Of a DNA stretch of 8,769 bases, positions 7,464 to 8,769 are shown in pieces. Origin of the DNA: Acidobacteriaceae bacterium (GTDB taxonomy: Bacteria; Acidobacteriota; Terriglobia; Terriglobales; Acidobacteriaceae); assembly GCA_003166055.1 (NCBI GenBank), contig PMWR01000119.1, positions 1 to 8,769 on the forward strand. Reading direction: 5' to 3'. A program made the position numbers and the translations under genes. Below the pieces are notes generated by a model, which was given only the letters and a program-made list of their open reading frames with translations, had not been told where the DNA came from and made no database searches. Each line of letters begins with the position of its first letter. Position 1 is the first letter of the stretch.

Positions 7464-7498
7464 AATGCGCTGACATTCGCAAGACGCTCCCATGACAC
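7455..7498 (-). promoter_or_regulatory. Array B: four 11-bp repeats on the opposite strand
   Basis: On the minus strand the units are GTGTCATGGGA, GCGTCTTGCGA, ATGTCAGCGCA and TTGTCACTTGT. This puts TGTCA at an exact 11-bp step with one degenerate unit (CGTCT). The first, third and fourth units match the array A pattern N-TGTCA-(T/G/C). The array is inverted relative to array A, 79 bp away edge to edge, and ends 145 nt before the sugar transferase start. It probably binds the same regulator. Confidence 0.6.
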
Positions 7499-7632
7499 GC
7501 CGATCCAGGAATCGAACGAATCTAAGTCTATGTTGATTGCTGCAGCGTCTCGAAACAGGTTGGCCGCGCAGTCCGCAACCCACAAGCGCTTACACAGGTT
7601 ATGGCAAACGGTGATATCAAATGCAATTTGAC

Positions 7633-7638
7633 GGGAGG
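7633..7638 (+). promoter_or_regulatory. Ribosome binding site deciding a TTG start
   Basis: GGGAGG lies five bases before TTG 7644. The in-frame GTG at 7638 would use the last G of this same Shine-Dalgarno sequence as its first base, so TTG is the better start even though GTG is the more common codon. Confidence 0.6.
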
Positions 7639-7643
7639 TGCTC

Positions 7644-8414
7644 TTGAAGGATGGTCCGAAGATTTGTCATCCCGTGCTTGAGCTCGAGCCTTCAACAGGG
7701 TTTTCTGTTGATCGCTCGGATTCGGAGCGCCTCAGTGCTTGGGTGAAGTCTCCAGCGAAGCGTGTCTTTGACTTTCTGTTGGTGTTTGCGATGCTGCCGA
7801 TTTTACTGCCATTATTCCTGATCGTTGCCATTGCAGTTCGACTCAATTCCAGAGGGCCGGTCCTGTTCTTGCAAAAAAGAGTGGGGCGCAACGGAACTCC
7901 TTTCACAATCTACAAGTTCAGAACCATGCATCTCGCCGGCGAGAGACGAACCCTGATTACAACCATCAACGATCCGGCAATTACCAATCTGGGCAGGTTC
8001 TTGCGGTGGTGGAAACTCGATGAGTTGCCTCAATTCCTAAACGTATTGCGAGGTGAAATGAGTCTTGTGGGACCGCGACCCAAAGTCCCGGAACAAGAGA
8101 CTAGGGTGTCAGGTTGCCGGCCGGGGATTACGGGCGCGGCAACCATCGCGTTTGCCCAGGAAGAGGTCTTCCTGGTTGGAATCCCGGAAGGCAAATTGGA
8201 GGATTACTGCCGCGATGTTCTCCTCCCTCTGAAGCAAAGCCTCGATGAGAGCTACATGGCCATGGCCACGCCCCTCTCCGACCTGCGCCTTCTTCTGCAC
8301 ACGGCCATGAGACGCTGGGATCGCACGAATGCTTCTCAGGTTCTCGAACCAGCGCAAGGCATTCGCAATCACGGTGTGAGTCCACTTGAGAAAGGACTGG
8401 GGATTGGAGATTGA
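7644..8414 (+). CDS. Small undecaprenyl-phosphate sugar phosphotransferase (monotopic PGT)
   Basis: Initiating phosphoglycosyl transferase (Bacterial sugar transferase family, PglC/WbaP C-terminal type), 256 residues from TTG 7644. It transfers a sugar 1-phosphate from a UDP-sugar to undecaprenyl phosphate on the inner face of the cytoplasmic membrane, the first step of repeat-unit assembly. Seen: KRVFDFLLVFAMLPILLPLF (39-58), a hydrophobic re-entrant helix broken by Pro52 and Pro56; LQKRVGRNGTPFTIYKFRTM (76-95); LGRFLRWWKLDELPQFLNVL (116-135) with the catalytic Asp126-Glu127 dyad; MSLVGPRP (139-146); and CRPGITGAATIAFAQEE (158-174). The WbaP-type multi-pass N-terminus is absent; instead there is a soluble lead of about 38 residues. 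It diverges from the rest of the locus and has its own strong ribosome binding site. The substrate sugar cannot be read from sequence. Confidence 0.93.
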   Translation: MKDGPKICHPVLELEPSTGFSVDRSDSERLSAWVKSPAKRVFDFLLVFAMLPILLPLFLIVAIAVRLNSRGPVLFLQKRVGRNGTPFTIYKFRTMHLAGERRTLITTINDPAITNLGRFLRWWKLDELPQFLNVLRGEMSLVGPRPKVPEQETRVSGCRPGITGAATIAFAQEEVFLVGIPEGKLEDYCRDVLLPLKQSLDESYMAMATPLSDLRLLLHTAMRRWDRTNASQVLEPAQGIRNHGVSPLEKGLGIGD

Positions 8415-8769
8415 AGCTCGACTCCATAAGTTATCGATTTAAATGGTCGGCCATAGAGGACGATTTTAGAACTTGTCTGCGCTGTCCCGGAGGTTTCGAG
8501 ACCCAACAAATCGCTCAGGTCTGACTTGGAAGTGGGCATTGTTTCTCTATTGGCGACCATCCACCCGGAACCCGTGATTCAGGCGCTACGTTGTGATCTA
8601 AAGGTGTTGAGGCAACCTACAGCGTAACGCCGGATTACCGGCTACTCGTCGCGAACCCTGTTTTCGGCCTTATCGGGGTTCTTGGCAGGCTCCAACCAGG
8701 GTCGGGGAAGGCGGCAGTCCGGGAACAACCCAATCTCTAGGTACTGCGGCGTTTGAACTAAGTCGCTGG
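8415..8769. other. Gene-free tail with several small hairpins
   Basis: No supported gene lies in these 355 bases. Short open frames exist, including a minus-strand frame open from the right edge to a TAG at 8642-8644 (41 codons), but none has a ribosome binding site or a recognisable product in view. Potential hairpins cluster near 8629-8695. There is no clear T-tract terminator after the sugar transferase. Confidence 0.5.
8629..8680. repeat. Two adjacent potential stem-loops
   Basis: GCCGG (8629-8633) pairs with CCGGC (8638-8642) around the loop ATTA. AACCCTG (8654-8660) pairs with CGGGGTT (8674-8680), including one G-T wobble, around 13 bases. A further TTGG/CCAA pairing follows near 8682-8695. 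These could be part of a non-coding repeat or a structured transcript. No named RNA family was recognised. Confidence 0.3.

Larger units (their letters stand above)
7225..7643. promoter_or_regulatory. Divergent intergenic control region
   Basis: These 419 bases separate the first codons of the minus-strand operon and the plus-strand sugar transferase, so both promoters should lie here. They hold two phased TGTCA arrays (7332-7375 and 7455-7498), a perfect dyad (7439-7463) and the ribosome binding sites at each end. No convincing sigma-70 -35/-10 pair is visible for the plus gene, and no sigma-54 GG-N10-GC element of good quality was found on either strand. Open frames across this gap (for example plus 7272-7631 and minus 7346-7585) lack recognisable products and are not called. 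Confidence 0.7.

Noticed and set aside
7346..7585. Minus-strand 79-codon frame in the divergent gap (open further upstream)
   Set aside because: It reads somewhat protein-like but has only a TTG start without a ribosome binding site, no family match, and overlaps both arrays.
7272..7631. Plus-strand 119-codon frame in the divergent gap, ending 12 nt before the sugar transferase
   Set aside because: Ser/Ala/Arg-rich with no recognisable domain, the only upstream Shine-Dalgarno-like AGAAGG is ten bases away, and the frame runs through the repeat arrays. A real small gene cannot be fully excluded.
7590..7632. Possible c-di-GMP (GEMM) riboswitch before the sugar transferase
   Set aside because: CACAGG and GGCAAAC are present but interrupted, and the GGGACGCAAAGCC part and the paired helices are missing.
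8448..8466. Terminator candidate ATGG-TCGG-CCAT after the sugar transferase
   Set aside because: Only a 4-bp stem and no T-run; too weak to call.
8369..8560. Minus-strand 63-codon frame after the sugar transferase
   Set aside because: Overlaps the end of the sugar transferase, with no recognisable product and no ribosome binding site.
1..8769. CRISPR array, tRNA, rRNA, insertion sequence
   Set aside because: No spaced long repeats, no tRNA or rRNA-like stretches, and no transposase motif or terminal inverted repeats were seen on either strand.

Overview
The window holds a compact exopolysaccharide (EPS) or capsule locus of the Wzx/Wzy-dependent type. Five tightly packed genes run on the minus strand, and one divergent gene lies on the plus strand. 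The organism is probably a Gram-negative soil-type bacterium, because the export channel has an outer-membrane Wza-like architecture. The phylum Acidobacteriota is my best guess. It rests on remembered family resemblance: the very long multi-SLBB export protein with a helical N-terminal extension, the Gly/Ala-rich stretch in the Wzz-like protein, and the C-terminal half of the small sugar transferase. No search could be run, so this is inference.

Minus-strand operon, read from right to left: a small secreted cupredoxin (6859-7224), a giant polysaccharide export protein with six SLBB-like repeats (3788-6856), a Wzz/GNVR chain-length determinant (2437-3780), an O-antigen ligase/polymerase (1145-2440), and a GT4 glycosyltransferase that starts at 1131 and runs off the left edge. 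Junctions are 2 nt, 7 nt, a 4-nt ATGA overlap and 13 nt, so one polycistronic message with translational coupling is very likely. No flippase is visible; one may lie beyond the left edge.

The plus-strand gene (7644-8414) is a small phosphoglycosyl transferase. It would start synthesis by loading a sugar phosphate onto undecaprenyl phosphate. The GT4 enzyme would extend the unit, the Wzy-like protein would polymerise it, the Wzz-like protein would set chain length, and the Wza-like protein would export the chain through the outer membrane.

The divergent gap (7225-7643, 419 bp) is the most interesting stretch. It carries two separate sets of TGTCA pentamers spaced exactly 11 bp apart, four units each, on opposite strands and facing each other. 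An 8-bp perfect dyad abuts one of them. The 11-bp direct-repeat unit is the hallmark of OmpR/PhoB-family response-regulator sites, and the unit CTGTCAT equals the half-site of the enteric PHO box. The other notable point is the cupredoxin: it keeps the C-x3-C-x3-H-x2-M part of a CuA-like site, but has Arg where the upstream His ligand is expected.

The last 355 bases (8415-8769) hold no gene I can support, only a few small potential hairpins.
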